DNA of 64,000 bases from Synechococcus sp. HK05 (GTDB taxonomy: Bacteria; Cyanobacteriota; Cyanobacteriia; PCC-6307; Cyanobiaceae): contig NZ_JAHRXJ010000011.1 of NCBI RefSeq assembly GCF_019104765.1, positions 496,001 through 560,000 of the forward strand. The letters run 5' to 3'. A program made the position numbers and the translations under genes. This document shows, one piece after another, positions 17,129 through 26,509 of the stretch (positions within the stretch are counted from its first letter, which is position 1; the number at the start of each line of letters is the position of its first letter). The notes under the pieces are model-generated. The model was not told the origin of the DNA and made no database searches. It was given only the letters and a program-made list of their open reading frames with translations.

Positions 17129-19874
17129 CACTCTCACCGCTGAACCGGATCGCTTCAGTGATGCGGCCTGGGATCTGCTGCTTGCCAGCCAGGAGCAGGC
17201 CCGCCGCTGGCGCCACGCCGACATGGATGTGGAGCACCTGCTGCAGGTGCTGTTCAGCGATGCGCGCTATGCCAGCTGGATCGATCCGCTGCCCCTCGAT
17301 CCAGAGGCATTGCTCGATCAGCTCGACGACGTGTGCGCCGATCAGCCCACCAGCTCCAGCCGTGAGCTCTACATCGGGGAAGCCCTCGAAGAGCTTTTGG
17401 ATGGCGCGGAGCGCTGCCGCGAGGCAGCGGGCGCCCGCCTGATTGACATCCCCCAGATCCTGCTGGCGCTGTTGGATGAACCGCGCCTGGGGCGGCGCCT
17501 GTTGGCGGATCAGGGCCTCAGCGAAGACCTGTTGCGCCGCCAGCAACGCTCCGAACGGCCCGCGCCCCCCGCGGCTGAGCCGGTGCGTCGCGCCCCGGAG
17601 CCCAGGGCGGCCCAGCAGACCAGCGACAGCTGGATCGATCGGGGTGCTTCCTCCGCCCCCGCGGGGCCGTCTGCCCCTGCTGCCGCGCCCCGCCCGCCTG
17701 CCGCGGAAGCGGAATCGGATTCAGCCCTCACCCTCGAGCAGGAGCCCAGCGCCCTCGATCAGTTCGGCCGCGATCTCACCGCTGCGGCGCGCGCCGGCGA
17801 GCTGGATCCGGTGATCGGCCGCGACACCGAGATCCGCCGCTTGATGCAGGTGCTCTCTCGCCGCGGCAAGAACAACCCGGTGCTGATCGGTGAACCCGGC
17901 GTGGGCAAAACCGCGATCGCTGAATTGCTGGCCCAGCGGATCGTGGCTGGCGAAGTGCCCGATGCCCTCAAGGGGCAGCGCCTGATCAGCCTCGATCTCG
18001 GTGCCCTGATTGCCGGCGCCAAATTCCGCGGGCAATTTGAAGAGCGCCTGCGCAGCGTGCTCAAGGAGGTGCGTGAGGCGGAGGGCAAAGGCGCCGGCGT
18101 GATCCTGTTCATCGATGAGCTCCACAACGTGGTGGGGCCGGAGCGCTCCAGCAGCGATGCCGGCAGCATCCTCAAGCCGGCCTTGGCCCGTGGCGATCTG
18201 CGCTGCATCGGTGCCACCACGCCCGAGGAGTTCAGCCGCACGGTGGAAAAGGATCCCGCCCTCAACCGCCGCTTCCAGCAGGTGTTGATCAAGGAGCCGG
18301 GGCTCGATGACAGCACCCTGATCCTGCGCGGCCTGAAGGAGCGCTACGAGCTACACCACGGCGTTGCGATCACCGATGGCGCGGTGGTGGCGGCTGCGCG
18401 CCTGGCGGATCGCTACATCGCCGATCGCTGCCTGCCGGATTCCGCCATCGATCTGATCGATGAGGCCGCCGCCCAGCTGCGGATGGAGGTGACCTCCAAG
18501 CCGCGGCTGGTGGAGGAGGCCGAAGCCGAGCTGCGCCGGGTGGAGCTGGCCTTGCTCTCAGCGGAGAGCGCGCCTGAGCCGGAGCGGGTGGCGTTGCAAG
18601 AGCAGCGCCGGCAGGCCAATGCCGCGCTCCAGGAGCTGCAGCAGCGCTGGCAGGGCGAGCGCGAGGAGCTGGCGGAGTTGCGGCAGCTCCTCGCCGACGA
18701 CGAGAGCTTGCGGCTGCAGATCGCCGAGGCTGAGCGCGATGGCGATCTGGAGGAAGCGGCCCGGTTGCAATACGACCAGCTGCACGGCGTGCAACAGCGC
18801 CGCAGCGAGCTGGAGGCGCAACTGCAGGAGCAGCAGCGAGCGGGCCAGTCGTTGCTGCGCGAGCAGGTGGAAGAGGGCGACATCGCTGATGTGGTGGCCC
18901 GCTGGACCGGGATTCCCGTGCAGCGCCTGATGGCGGGCGAACGCCAGAAGTTGCTGGAGCTGGAGCAGCGGCTGGGTGAGCGGGTGATCGGCCAACAGGA
19001 GCCGGTGGCGGCGGTGGCGGCAGCGATCCGCCGGGCTCGGGCGGGGATGAAAGATCCGCGCCGGCCGGTGGGTTCGTTCCTGTTCCTGGGCCCCACCGGT
19101 GTGGGTAAAACCGAGCTGGCCAAGGCCCTGGCCGCGGCGCTGTTCGATGAGGAGGAGGCGCTGGTGCGGCTCGACATGAGCGAGTTCATGGAGCGCAACG
19201 CCGTGGCGCGCTTGCTGGGTGCTCCTCCTGGCTATGTGGGCTACGAGGAGGGGGGGCAGCTCACCGAGGCGGTGCGTCGCCGTCCCTATGCGGTGCTGCT
19301 GCTCGATGAGGTGGAGAAGGCCCACCCGGATGTGTTCAACGTGCTGTTGCAGGTGCTCGATGACGGCCGCCTCACCGATTCCCAGGGCCGCACCGTGGAT
19401 TTCCGCCACACCGTGGTGGTGATGACCAGCAACCTCGCCAGCCGCGCGATCCTCGACCACGCCCGCAGCTCGGGTGATCCGGCGCAGCTGGAGCAGCAGG
19501 TGGAGCAGGCCCTGGCCAGCCAGTTCCGCCCCGAATTCCTCAACCGCATTGATGAGGTGATCCGCTTCCAGCCCCTCGGCCCCGAGCAGCTGCAGCGCAT
19601 CGTGCATCTGCAGCTGGCGGAGTTGGCTGCCCTGCTGCGGGAGCAGGGGTTGGAGCTGCAGGTGGAGGAGCCGGTGGTGCCTTGGCTGGCCCAACAGGGC
19701 TACGAGCCGGAATACGGGGCGCGGCCCCTGCGCCGGCTGTTGCGCCGGCGCATCGAAAATCCATTGGCCACCGAGCTGCTCGAGGAGCGCTTCCTCGGGG
19801 CCTCCGCCGTGCAGGTGAGCCTGCAGGAGGCGGAGGGGCAGCTGCGCTTCAGCCCGATCAGCCAGGCGGTTTGA
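17118..19874 (+). CDS. ClpB-type AAA+ disaggregase (ClpB2-like)
   Basis: 918 residues with two AAA+ modules. An N-terminal Clp-R-like domain (1-~150) is followed by a Pro/Ala-rich linker (~150-205), then Walker [10 protein letters not shown] and Walker B LFIDELHN, then a full-length coiled-coil middle domain (Glu/Gln/Leu-rich, ~430-560). The second module has GPTGVGKTE and [14 protein letters not shown]. The long middle domain and the absence of a ClpP-binding IGF-type loop make it a ClpB-type unfoldase that resolubilises aggregates, rather than ClpC. Cyanobacteria have two ClpB paralogs; the divergent N-domain and the place next to secE suggest the second, non-heat-shock type, which is inference. 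It overlaps gloA by 11 bases. Confidence 0.88.
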   Translation: MRPDTLTAEPDRFSDAAWDLLLASQEQARRWRHADMDVEHLLQVLFSDARYASWIDPLPLDPEALLDQLDDVCADQPTSSSRELYIGEALEELLDGAERCREAAGARLIDIPQILLALLDEPRLGRRLLADQGLSEDLLRRQQRSERPAPPAAEPVRRAPEPRAAQQTSDSWIDRGASSAPAGPSAPAAAPRPPAAEAESDSALTLEQEPSALDQFGRDLTAAARAGELDPVIGRDTEIRRLMQVLSRRGKNNPVLIGEPGVGKTAIAELLAQRIVAGEVPDALKGQRLISLDLGALIAGAKFRGQFEERLRSVLKEVREAEGKGAGVILFIDELHNVVGPERSSSDAGSILKPALARGDLRCIGATTPEEFSRTVEKDPALNRRFQQVLIKEPGLDDSTLILRGLKERYELHHGVAITDGAVVAAARLADRYIADRCLPDSAIDLIDEAAAQLRMEVTSKPRLVEEAEAELRRVELALLSAESAPEPERVALQEQRRQANAALQELQQRWQGEREELAELRQLLADDESLRLQIAEAERDGDLEEAARLQYDQLHGVQQRRSELEAQLQEQQRAGQSLLREQVEEGDIADVVARWTGIPVQRLMAGERQKLLELEQRLGERVIGQQEPVAAVAAAIRRARAGMKDPRRPVGSFLFLGPTGVGKTELAKALAAALFDEEEALVRLDMSEFMERNAVARLLGAPPGYVGYEEGGQLTEAVRRRPYAVLLLDEVEKAHPDVFNVLLQVLDDGRLTDSQGRTVDFRHTVVVMTSNLASRAILDHARSSGDPAQLEQQVEQALASQFRPEFLNRIDEVIRFQPLGPEQLQRIVHLQLAELAALLREQGLELQVEEPVVPWLAQQGYEPEYGARPLRRLLRRRIENPLATELLEERFLGASAVQVSLQEAEGQLRFSPISQAV

Positions 19875-19946
19875 TCACGTCCGGTAGGGTGGCTGTTTGC
19901 GCAACAGCGCGCGCCCTCGCTCTGCGAACACCTTCTGGACACCGCG

Positions 19947-20189
19947 GTGGAAACCCCGACTGAGCCACAACCCAATCCGCCAGCCCCCGGGCCTTCTGCT
20001 GAACCCACCCCAGCCCCCTCCGGCTTTGTGGGCAGCACGGTGGCCGAGCTGCGCAAGGTGGTGTGGCCCAGCCGCCAGCAGCTGTTTGCCGAATCGGTGG
20101 CCGTGATTCTGATGGTGACCCTCTCGGCCTTTGCCATCGCCGCCATCGACCGCTTCTACAGCTGGGTGAATGCCCAGGTGTTCCGCTGA
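19947..20189 (+). CDS. secE: preprotein translocase subunit SecE
   Basis: 80 residues, one membrane segment (SVAVILMVTLSAFAIAAIDRFY), preceded by the conserved amphipathic motif STVAELRKVVWPSRQQLF that clamps SecY. The first ~28 residues are Pro/Thr-rich and poorly conserved. The start is a GTG at 19947; a later start would lose the linker only. It heads the secE-nusG-rplK-rplA run. Confidence 0.93.
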   Translation: METPTEPQPNPPAPGPSAEPTPAPSGFVGSTVAELRKVVWPSRQQLFAESVAVILMVTLSAFAIAAIDRFYSWVNAQVFR

Positions 20190-20215
20190 GTTCTCCTTCC
20201 CCTTTGCCGTTGCCC

Positions 20216-20884
20216 GTGTCCGACGTTGATCTGAGCGATCTGAGCACCGAAGATCTGGCCGTTCCCGAGCTGGTGGATGCGGCCGAGCCCGCTGCTGCTC
20301 CCGCCGCCGAAGGTCGTGCTCCCATCGCCCGCTGGTACGCCGTGCAGGTGGCCTCCAGCTGTGAGAAGAAAGTGAAGGCCACGCTCGAGCAGCGTGCCGT
20401 GACCCTGGGCGTGGACAACCGCATCCTTGAGATCGAGATCCCCCAGACCCCGGCGGTGAAGCTCAAGAAAGACGGCAGCCGCACCAGCACCGAAGAAAAG
20501 GTGTTCCCCGGCTACGTGCTCGTGCGCATGGTGCTGGATGAAGACACGATGATGGCGGTGCGCAGCACCCCGAACGTGATCAACTTCGTGGGCGCTGAAG
20601 ATCGCCGCGCCACCGGCAAGGCCCGCGGTCACATCAAGCCTCGCCCCCTGAGCCGCTCGGAGGTGGATCGCATCTTCAAGCGTGCGGCCGAGAAGAAGCC
20701 TGTGGTGAAGGTCGACCTCACCGAGGGCGATCAGATCCTCGTGACCGCTGGTCCGTTCAAGGACTTCCAGGGCGAGGTGATCGAAGTGTCGGGCGAGCGC
20801 AACAAGCTCAAAGCCCTGCTGTCGATCTTCGGCCGGGAAACCCCGGTGGAACTCGAGTTCGCTCAGATCAGCAAGCAGAGCTGA
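20216..20884 (+). CDS. nusG: transcription termination/antitermination factor NusG
   Basis: 222 residues from GTG 20216 ([14 protein letters not shown]); the frame is open further upstream through secE. The NGN domain runs from [21 protein letters not shown] through [29 protein letters not shown], and the KOW domain is [22 protein letters not shown]. It binds RNA polymerase and couples it to ribosomes. The acidic N-terminal extension of ~35 residues is longer than in enterobacteria. It lies 26 bases after secE. Confidence 0.96.
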   Translation: MSDVDLSDLSTEDLAVPELVDAAEPAAAPAAEGRAPIARWYAVQVASSCEKKVKATLEQRAVTLGVDNRILEIEIPQTPAVKLKKDGSRTSTEEKVFPGYVLVRMVLDEDTMMAVRSTPNVINFVGAEDRRATGKARGHIKPRPLSRSEVDRIFKRAAEKKPVVKVDLTEGDQILVTAGPFKDFQGEVIEVSGERNKLKALLSIFGRETPVELEFAQISKQS

Positions 20885-21002
20885 TTCCGGTGCGGCCGTC
20901 TCCCTGCGGAGGGCGGCCACAGGCTGGGTTCCGGTCTCCGGGATCCGCCGCACCCGCTGCCCTAGGGTCGCGGATCCGCAGATTGCTCAAGCCGCCAGGA
21001 CG

Positions 21003-21428
21003 ATGGCAAAAAAAGTTGTAGCTGTGATCAAGCTGGCCCTCCAGGCCGGCAAAGCCAACCCCGCGCCGCCGGTGGGCCCTGCCCTCGGTCAGCACGGCGT
21101 CAACATCATGGCGTTCTGCAAGGAGTACAACGCTCGGACGCAGGACAAGGCTGGCTATGTGATCCCGGTTGAAATCTCGGTCTTTGAAGACCGCAGTTTC
21201 ACCTTCATCACCAAAACCCCTCCCGCTTCCGTGCTGATCACCAAGGCAGCCGGGATCGAGAAGGGTGCCGCCACCTCCTCCAAGGGTTCCGTGGGCGCTA
21301 TCAGCCGCGCACAGCTCGAGGAGATCGCCAAGACCAAGCTGCCCGACCTCAACTGCACCAGCGTTGAGTCGGCCATGCGCATCATCGAAGGCACCGCCCG
21401 CAACATGGGCGTCGCCGTGAAGGACTGA
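21003..21428 (+). CDS. rplK: 50S ribosomal protein L11
   Basis: 141 residues. The N-terminal domain [30 protein letters not shown] and the C-terminal rRNA-binding domain ([40 protein letters not shown]) match the L11 signature. It forms the GTPase-associated centre of 23S rRNA. The ATG at 21003 follows a 118-base gap after nusG in which I see no terminator. Confidence 0.98.
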   Translation: MAKKVVAVIKLALQAGKANPAPPVGPALGQHGVNIMAFCKEYNARTQDKAGYVIPVEISVFEDRSFTFITKTPPASVLITKAAGIEKGAATSSKGSVGAISRAQLEEIAKTKLPDLNCTSVESAMRIIEGTARNMGVAVKD

Positions 21429-21521
21429 GATCAGTGGGCCTCGGCCCAGCCCTGATCCCACGCCACGTTTTGTCCCTTATCGGGGGAGAGCCCTTCGGCT
21501 CGCCTGCACCCCACGCCTGAC

Positions 21522-22229
21522 ATGCCCAAAGTTTCTAAGCGTTATTCCGCCGCCTTCGGCAAGGTTGAGACCCGCACCTACTCCCCGCTCGAAGCGGTGG
21601 AACTGGTGAAGGCCAACGCCACCGCCAAGTTCGACGAGACCGTTGAGGCCCACGCCCGCCTCGGTATCGACCCCAAGTACACCGACCAGCAGCTGCGTAC
21701 CACCGTGGCGCTGCCCCACGGCACCGGCCAGAGCATCCGCATCGCCGTGATCGCCCGTGGTGAAAAGGTGGCTGAGGCCAAGGCCGCCGGCGCCGACCTG
21801 GCTGGTGACGACGATCTGGTTGACACCATCGCCAAAGGCGAGCTGGAGTTCGATCTGCTGATCGCCACCCCGGACATGATGCCCAAGGTGGCCAAGCTGG
21901 GTCGTGTGCTCGGTCCCCGTGGCCTGATGCCGAACCCCAAGGCCGGCACCGTGACCACCGACCTGGCCTCCGCTATCAACGAGTTCAAGGCCGGCAAACT
22001 CGAGTTCCGCGCCGACCGCACCGGCATCGTGCACGTGCGTTTCGGTAAAGCCAGCTTCGACGCCGCCAAGCTGCTCGACAACCTCAAGGCCCTCCAGGAG
22101 ACCATCGACCGCAACAAGCCCAGCGGTGCGAAGGGTCGCTACTGGAAGAGCCTCTACATCACCTCCACCATGGGTCCCTCGGTGGAAGTGGATGTGTCGG
22201 CTCTGCAGGACATCAAGCAGGAAGGCTGA
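21522..22229 (+). CDS. rplA: 50S ribosomal protein L1
   Basis: 235 residues. It has the L1 signature [25 protein letters not shown] and the opening [12 protein letters not shown]. It forms the mobile stalk at the E site. It ends ~40 bases before a strong terminator-like hairpin, so the rplK-rplA transcript probably ends before the rplJ leader. A classical autoregulatory L1 target was not recognised in the 93-base spacer after rplK. Confidence 0.98.
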   Translation: MPKVSKRYSAAFGKVETRTYSPLEAVELVKANATAKFDETVEAHARLGIDPKYTDQQLRTTVALPHGTGQSIRIAVIARGEKVAEAKAAGADLAGDDDLVDTIAKGELEFDLLIATPDMMPKVAKLGRVLGPRGLMPNPKAGTVTTDLASAINEFKAGKLEFRADRTGIVHVRFGKASFDAAKLLDNLKALQETIDRNKPSGAKGRYWKSLYITSTMGPSVEVDVSALQDIKQEG

Positions 22230-22267
22230 TCCGGCTTTCCAGAGCTGGCTCTCCCCCAGCCTCCTTT

Positions 22268-22292
22268 GCCCCCGCCCCGGCGGGGGCTTTGT
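22268..22292 (+). terminator. intrinsic terminator after rplA
   Basis: GCCCCCG (22268-22274) pairs perfectly with CGGGGGC (22281-22287) across a 6-base loop, followed by TTTGTTG. It sits 39 bases after the rplA stop, separating the L11-L1 and L10-L7/L12 units. Confidence 0.75.
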
Positions 22293-22337
22293 TGTAGGTT
22301 GGATTGCTGGCTTAGGCCAGAAGGGCACGCGCCCTAC

Positions 22338-22418
22338 CCAAGACAGCAGGTCTGCTCAAGGCCAGCGCTCACTTCGGTGAATCGCTGCCGACAGCCGTAA
22401 ACCCTGCCGAGGTGCACG
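22338..22418 (+). ncRNA. ribosomal protein L10 leader (rplJL autoregulatory RNA)
   Basis: The spacer before rplJ contains CAAGACAGCAGGT (22341-22353) and, downstream, TAAACCCTGCCGAGG (22400-22414). These are the two conserved sides of the L10 leader that fold into the kink-turn structure bound by the L10-(L7/L12) complex; CAGCAGG pairs with CCTGCCG. This RNA gives feedback control of rplJ-rplL. Recognition is by motif and position; I have not folded it. Confidence 0.8.
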
Positions 22419-22463
22419 CGACTGGTTTTGCCCTGGCGGTTCGCTGCCGGGGGAATGCAAGCC

Positions 22464-22498
22464 GCAGCCCCTCGAGTGCATCCGCACTGGGGCTGCGT
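22464..22498 (+). promoter_or_regulatory. strong hairpin between L10 leader and rplJ
   Basis: CGCAGCCCC (22464-22472) is exactly complementary to GGGGCTGCG (22490-22498), and inside it AGTGC (22476-22480) pairs with GCACT (22485-22489). Only a 3-base bulge interrupts 14 pairs. No T-tract follows, so it is not a simple terminator. It ends 34 bases before the rplJ start and may be an attenuator or an mRNA-processing site. Confidence 0.5.
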
Positions 22499-22532
22499 AC
22501 CCGGCTTGTTCCCCCGATCCGTTCCGTTTCCC

Positions 22533-23066
22533 ATGGGCCGCACGCTGGAGAACAAGCAACAGATCGTCGAAGAGCTCAAGCAGCTCCTCGGTGAGGCCGA
22601 AATGGCGCTGGTTCTTGATTACAAGGGCCTGTCCATCAAGGAGATGTCTGATCTGCGGACCCGTCTGCAGGCCAGCAACGGTGTGTGCAAGGTGACCAAA
22701 AACACCTTGATGCGCCGTGCCATTGATGGCAACAGCGCTTGGTCGGAACTGGATTCCCTCCTCACCGGCACCAACGCCTTCGTGCTCGTTAAGGGCGACG
22801 TGGGTGGTGCCGTGAAGGCCGTTCAGGCCTTCCAGAAGGACACCAAGAAATCGGAAACGAAGGGCGGCCTTTTCGAAGGCAAGCTCCTCTCGCAATCCGA
22901 GATCAAGGCCATCGGGGATCTGCCCTCCAAGGAGGTGCTCATGGCGCAGATCGCCGGTGCGATCAACGCCGTGGCCACCAAGGTGGCTGTGGGCATCAAC
23001 GAAGTTCCCTCCGGTCTTGCCCGGGCGCTCAAGCAGCACGCCGACGGCGAGGGCACGGCCAACTGA
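22533..23066 (+). CDS. rplJ: 50S ribosomal protein L10
   Basis: 177 residues from ATG 22533 ([19 protein letters not shown]); the longer frame upstream runs through the leader RNA. L10 anchors the L7/L12 dimers to the ribosome stalk. Conserved blocks are [18 protein letters not shown] and [13 protein letters not shown]. It is cotranscribed with rplL. Confidence 0.97.
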   Translation: MGRTLENKQQIVEELKQLLGEAEMALVLDYKGLSIKEMSDLRTRLQASNGVCKVTKNTLMRRAIDGNSAWSELDSLLTGTNAFVLVKGDVGGAVKAVQAFQKDTKKSETKGGLFEGKLLSQSEIKAIGDLPSKEVLMAQIAGAINAVATKVAVGINEVPSGLARALKQHADGEGTAN

Positions 23067-23128
23067 GGCCTGCTCTGCTGAGCTCTCCGCTCCGACTGTT
23101 CACACAGATCTGTTGCTGATTCCCAACC

Positions 23129-23515
23129 ATGTCTGCTACTACCGACCAAATTCTCGAGCAACTGAAGTCGCTCTCCCTGCTTGAAGCTTCCGAGCTCGTT
23201 AAGCAGATCGAAGAGGCTTTCGGTGTGTCCGCCGCCGCTTCCGCTGGCGTTGTGATGGCTGCTCCCGCCGCTGGCGGTGCTGCTGAGGCTGCTGAAGAGA
23301 AGACCGAGTTCGACGTCGTGCTCGAGAGCTTCGACGCCGCTGCCAAGATCAAAGTGCTGAAGGCCGTGCGCGAAGCCACCGGCCTGGGCCTGGGCGAAGC
23401 CAAGGCTCTGGTGGAAGGTGCCCCTTGCGCCGTCAAGGAAGGTGCTTCCAAGGCTGATGCCGAGGCCATGAAGAAGGCCATCGAAGAAGCCGGCGGCAAG
23501 GTCGCTCTCAAGTGA
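23129..23515 (+). CDS. rplL: 50S ribosomal protein L7/L12
   Basis: 128 residues. It has the N-terminal dimerisation helices ([24 protein letters not shown]), an Ala/Gly-rich hinge (~35-55) and the C-terminal factor-binding domain [40 protein letters not shown]. It recruits translation GTPases. It is followed by two hairpins, the second a strong terminator. Confidence 0.98.
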   Translation: MSATTDQILEQLKSLSLLEASELVKQIEEAFGVSAAASAGVVMAAPAAGGAAEAAEEKTEFDVVLESFDAAAKIKVLKAVREATGLGLGEAKALVEGAPCAVKEGASKADAEAMKKAIEEAGGKVALK

Positions 23516-23523
23516 TTTCGCCC

Positions 23524-23590
23524 GTGGCCCGCTTGTTCGGGCCACACCGCTTCCCATCAGCCGGCTCCTGCGGGGGCCGGCTTTTTTTTG
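23524..23590 (+). terminator. tandem hairpins and intrinsic terminator after rplL
   Basis: The first hairpin, GTGGCCCG/CGGGCCAC (23524-23531 and 23538-23545), is perfect but lacks a T-tract. The second, AGCCGGC (23559-23565) pairing with GCCGGCT (23576-23582) with further inner pairs, is followed by a run of eight T. This is a textbook intrinsic terminator for the rplJ-rplL transcript. Confidence 0.88.
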
Positions 23591-23629
23591 CGCGTGATCG
23601 CGCCGGGGCTGGCCTAACCACTCGCCAAC

Positions 23630-23655
23630 AAAAAAGCCCCGCCGAAGGCAGGGCT
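23630..23655 (-). terminator. intrinsic terminator of the DUF3747 transcript
   Basis: On the minus strand, AGCCCTGCC and GGCGGGGCT form a 9-bp stem (one G-U) closed by a UUCG-type loop and followed by a T-run. It lies about 135 bases past the stop codon at 23790, implying a long 3' UTR. The plus-strand terminator of rplL ends 40 bases away, so the two transcripts end face to face. Confidence 0.85.
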
Positions 23656-23789
23656 TTGAGTTCGGAACGCTTCTGGGAGTCTGTCCTCGTTTCGACCCCG
23701 GAAGTGGTGTTCCGCACTCCTCACACAAGAGAAACATACAGCCAGAGGAAAAGGCCTCCTAGGGATCTTGGGCCGCTATCTCAGCTGGC

Positions 23790-24482
23790 CTAGGGCTTGT
23801 AGGGGATCACCTGCAGGGCGATCGGACCGCTGGAGGACCGCAGGGATCCGTTGCCTCGCGACACCGGGGCTTGAGCGGTCTTGCTGCTGCCTGGCACAGC
23901 AGGCAGCAGGGCCGGTGGTCGGGCGATCAGGTTTCCGTTGTTGCGTGCTTTCGCCATCAACACCGCCAAAGGCTCTGCATTAGATAGGTAGATGTGTTGA
24001 AGGGGCTTGCCCTGATAAGAGCGTCGTTCGGGAGACCAGCCAGGCTCCAGCTTGAAGGCCGTCATGCCGCTTGGGCGCCGTGGTGAACGACCAATCACCA
24101 ACGAGAGGTCGGTCGCTGGGTTGATCAACTCCAGGACGAGCTGCTGACCGGATGGTTCCACCCGCAGGCGCCAGCCTCGGCTCAGGTCATCTCCAGCAAC
24201 ACGCGCCGAGTAGCCACTGCTGGAGGTGAATTCCTTGCAGTGCACATCGCTCGTTGGCGGAGCCACGACGTCGATCACGCCTGATGGTGCTGCGCTCCAG
24301 CAGGGAGCGTTGCTGTTGATTTGATCGAGCACCACCAGCTTCCACTGGTCTTTCCCTAAGGCTTGCCCTGCCACGAGAACGCCGTTCTGCGGTACAGGCT
24401 CTGCATCGAAGACTGCAGCCCAAGCAGCTGGGGCTGCCACAGCCGCGGAGAGGGCCAGCAGGGGAAGGTAGGTTCGCTGCAT
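23790..24482 (-). CDS. exported DUF3747 family protein
   Basis: 230 residues. It has a signal peptide ([18 protein letters not shown]), then [50 protein letters not shown] and [22 protein letters not shown], which follow the DUF3747 pattern found almost only in cyanobacteria. Two cysteines (PCWS, VHCKEF) may pair. The C-terminal ~35 residues are Ser/Gly/Ala/Pro-rich. Function unknown; likely periplasmic or extracellular. It sits between rplL and rnhA, divergent from rnhA by 63 bases, with a long 3' UTR that contains a perfect complement to the conserved Yfr1 loop. Confidence 0.85.
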   Translation of the reverse strand: MQRTYLPLLALSAAVAAPAAWAAVFDAEPVPQNGVLVAGQALGKDQWKLVVLDQINSNAPCWSAAPSGVIDVVAPPTSDVHCKEFTSSSGYSARVAGDDLSRGWRLRVEPSGQQLVLELINPATDLSLVIGRSPRRPSGMTAFKLEPGWSPERRSYQGKPLQHIYLSNAEPLAVLMAKARNNGNLIARPPALLPAVPGSSKTAQAPVSRGNGSLRSSSGPIALQVIPYKP

Positions 24483-24545
24483 GGGGTTTCTCTTCGGCGC
24501 ACGTCGTCAGGAGAGTGTTGTACCGGACCCGGAGGTAAGCGCCCA

Positions 24546-25328
24546 GTGCCCGATCAGCCAGTGGTGGTAGCGGCTGCCTGCGACGGCGCCTGCAGCGGCA
24601 ACCCAGGACCTGGTGGCTGGGGCTGCCTGCTGCGCTTCAGCGATGGTTCAGTGCAGGAGTTTGGGGGCTTTGAGCCCAACACCACCAACAACCGCATGGA
24701 GCTCACGGCGGCGCTGACGCTGCTCGAGAAGCTGGCGGTGCTGCCGCGCGATCCGGGCCTCACGATCCGCACGGATTCGAAATACCTGATCGATGGCTTC
24801 AGCAAGTGGATCAACGGCTGGAAGCGCAAGGGCTGGCGCACCGCCTCCGGCAGCCCCGTGCTCAACCGCGACCTCTGGGAAGCCCTCGATGCCGCCCGCC
24901 TGAGCGGCCTCCCCTTCACCTACGTGAAAGGCCACAGCGGCGATCCCGATAACGACCGCTGCGACGCCATCGCCGTGGCCTTCTCCAAGGGGCAACAACC
25001 CCAGCTGGCCCACGGCGATTACGGCGGCCTGATGGTGAGCGCCCCGGAGCCATTGGCTGAGCCAGCAGCCCCGCAGGATGCGGCTCCCCCGGCCCTGCAG
25101 CAGCTGCTCACCCGCCTGGAGCTGGCGGATCGCCTGGCTGAGGGTGGCTACGGCCTCAGCCTGATGGAGCTCGCCCAGCTGGTGGAACAACCGCTGAAAA
25201 AGCTTGAGGGGCGCAATGAACCCTGGCGCTGGCGCGACTGGTTGGTGCAGCCGGGGGCTGACGGACGCTGGCGTCTGGCGCGGGACGCGTCAGGATCGGG
25301 TGTAACGGAGCAACAACGGGATGGCTGA
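24546..25328 (+). CDS. rnhA: ribonuclease HI with C-terminal extension
   Basis: 260 residues from GTG 24546, with GGAGG about 11 bases upstream. RNase HI cuts the RNA strand of RNA-DNA hybrids. The catalytic carboxylates are in [26 protein letters not shown] and [11 protein letters not shown], and the last acidic residue follows [13 protein letters not shown]. The domain ends near residue 150; the remaining ~110 residues include a linker and a helical segment ([30 protein letters not shown], then [10 protein letters not shown]) absent from E. coli RNase HI. The extension may be a DNA/RNA-binding helix-turn-helix, which is inference. The stop overlaps pyrD by 8 bases. Confidence 0.92.
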   Translation: MPDQPVVVAAACDGACSGNPGPGGWGCLLRFSDGSVQEFGGFEPNTTNNRMELTAALTLLEKLAVLPRDPGLTIRTDSKYLIDGFSKWINGWKRKGWRTASGSPVLNRDLWEALDAARLSGLPFTYVKGHSGDPDNDRCDAIAVAFSKGQQPQLAHGDYGGLMVSAPEPLAEPAAPQDAAPPALQQLLTRLELADRLAEGGYGLSLMELAQLVEQPLKKLEGRNEPWRWRDWLVQPGADGRWRLARDASGSGVTEQQRDG

Positions 25329-26481
25329 ACTCGGCACCGGCGCTCTTTACCAACGCTTTGTGGGGCCGCTGCTCAGCCGCGACGAGGGGGCTGACGCCGA
25401 GCAGCTCAGCCAGCTCACGCTCCAGGCCCTCGGTCAGGCGTCGCTGCGCCGCAACTGGCCTTTGGTGAGCGGCAGCCTGGCGGGCCTGGCCGCTGAGCTG
25501 GAGGTGCGCGACCTGCGCCTCGAGCAAACCCTGTTCGGTTGCCGCTTTCGCAACCCCGTGGGTCTGGCGGCTGGTTTTGATAAGAACGCCGTTGCCGCCG
25601 GCATCTGGCATCTGTTCGGCTTTGGCTTTGCCGAGGTGGGCACCGTCACCTGGCACGCCCAACCCGGCAACCCCAAGCCGCGCCTGTTCCGGCTGGCCGC
25701 CGAGCGCGCAGCCCTCAACCGCATGGGTTTCAACAACAACGGCGCCCTGGCGGCCCGCCGCACCCTCGAGCGCCAGGCGCTCCCGCCCGCGGGCCAGCGC
25801 CCGGCCGTGCTCGGGATCAACCTCGGCAAATCGAAGATCACGCCGCTGGAGCAGGCTCCAGACGATTACGCCTCCTCCCTCGAGCTGCTCGCTCCCCTGG
25901 CGGATTACGCCGTGATCAACGTGAGCTCCCCCAATACCCCTGGGCTCAGGGAGCTGCAGGACGACGCCCAGCTGCGCCGCCTGGTGGAGCGTCTGCGGCG
26001 GCTGCCGGCCTGCCCGCCGCTGCTAGTGAAGATCGCCCCCGATCTCGAGGACGAAGCGATCGACGCCATCGCTCGCCTCGCCTACGAAGAGGGCCTGGCC
26101 GGGGTGATCGCCGTGAACACCAGTCTCAACCGCCTAGGCCTCGAGCAGCGCCGCATCGCCCAAACCGGCCGCAGCCTTGCGGAAGAAGCCGGCGGCCTGA
26201 GTGGCGCTCCCCTGCGGGCCCGCGCCCTGGAGGTGCTGCGCCGCCTGCGGGCGGTGGCCGGCCCGGGGCTGCCGCTGATCGGTGTGGGCGGGATCGATTC
26301 GCCGGAGTCGGCCTGGGAGCGCATCAGCGCCGGGGCCTCGCTGATTCAGCTCTACACCGGTTGGATCTACGAGGGGCCGCAGCTGGTGCCGGCGATTCTC
26401 GAGGGGATTTGCCAGCAGCTCGATCGCCATGGCTTCCGCACCATCAGCGAGGCGGTGGGCAGCGGCGTGCCCTGGCGGTAA
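25321..26481 (+). CDS. pyrD: quinone-dependent dihydroorotate dehydrogenase
   Basis: 386 residues, class 2. It oxidises dihydroorotate to orotate in pyrimidine synthesis with FMN, passing electrons to membrane quinone. Motifs are [39 protein letters not shown] with the catalytic serine, [17 protein letters not shown] and [15 protein letters not shown]. The N-terminal helix before the barrel ([21 protein letters not shown]..) is the membrane-quinone binding segment of class 2. Coupled to rnhA. Confidence 0.96.
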   Translation: MAELGTGALYQRFVGPLLSRDEGADAEQLSQLTLQALGQASLRRNWPLVSGSLAGLAAELEVRDLRLEQTLFGCRFRNPVGLAAGFDKNAVAAGIWHLFGFGFAEVGTVTWHAQPGNPKPRLFRLAAERAALNRMGFNNNGALAARRTLERQALPPAGQRPAVLGINLGKSKITPLEQAPDDYASSLELLAPLADYAVINVSSPNTPGLRELQDDAQLRRLVERLRRLPACPPLLVKIAPDLEDEAIDAIARLAYEEGLAGVIAVNTSLNRLGLEQRRIAQTGRSLAEEAGGLSGAPLRARALEVLRRLRAVAGPGLPLIGVGGIDSPESAWERISAGASLIQLYTGWIYEGPQLVPAILEGICQQLDRHGFRTISEAVGSGVPWR

Positions 26482-26509
26482 CTTGCTGGCAGTGGGCAGC
26501 TGAGCTGCG

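Noticed and set aside
23690-23770. a canonical Yfr1 gene on the plus strand around ACTCCTCACAC
   Set aside because: A short 5' hairpin exists, but there is no 3' terminator hairpin with a T-run, which all Yfr1 genes have. The minus-strand target-site reading fits the terminators better.
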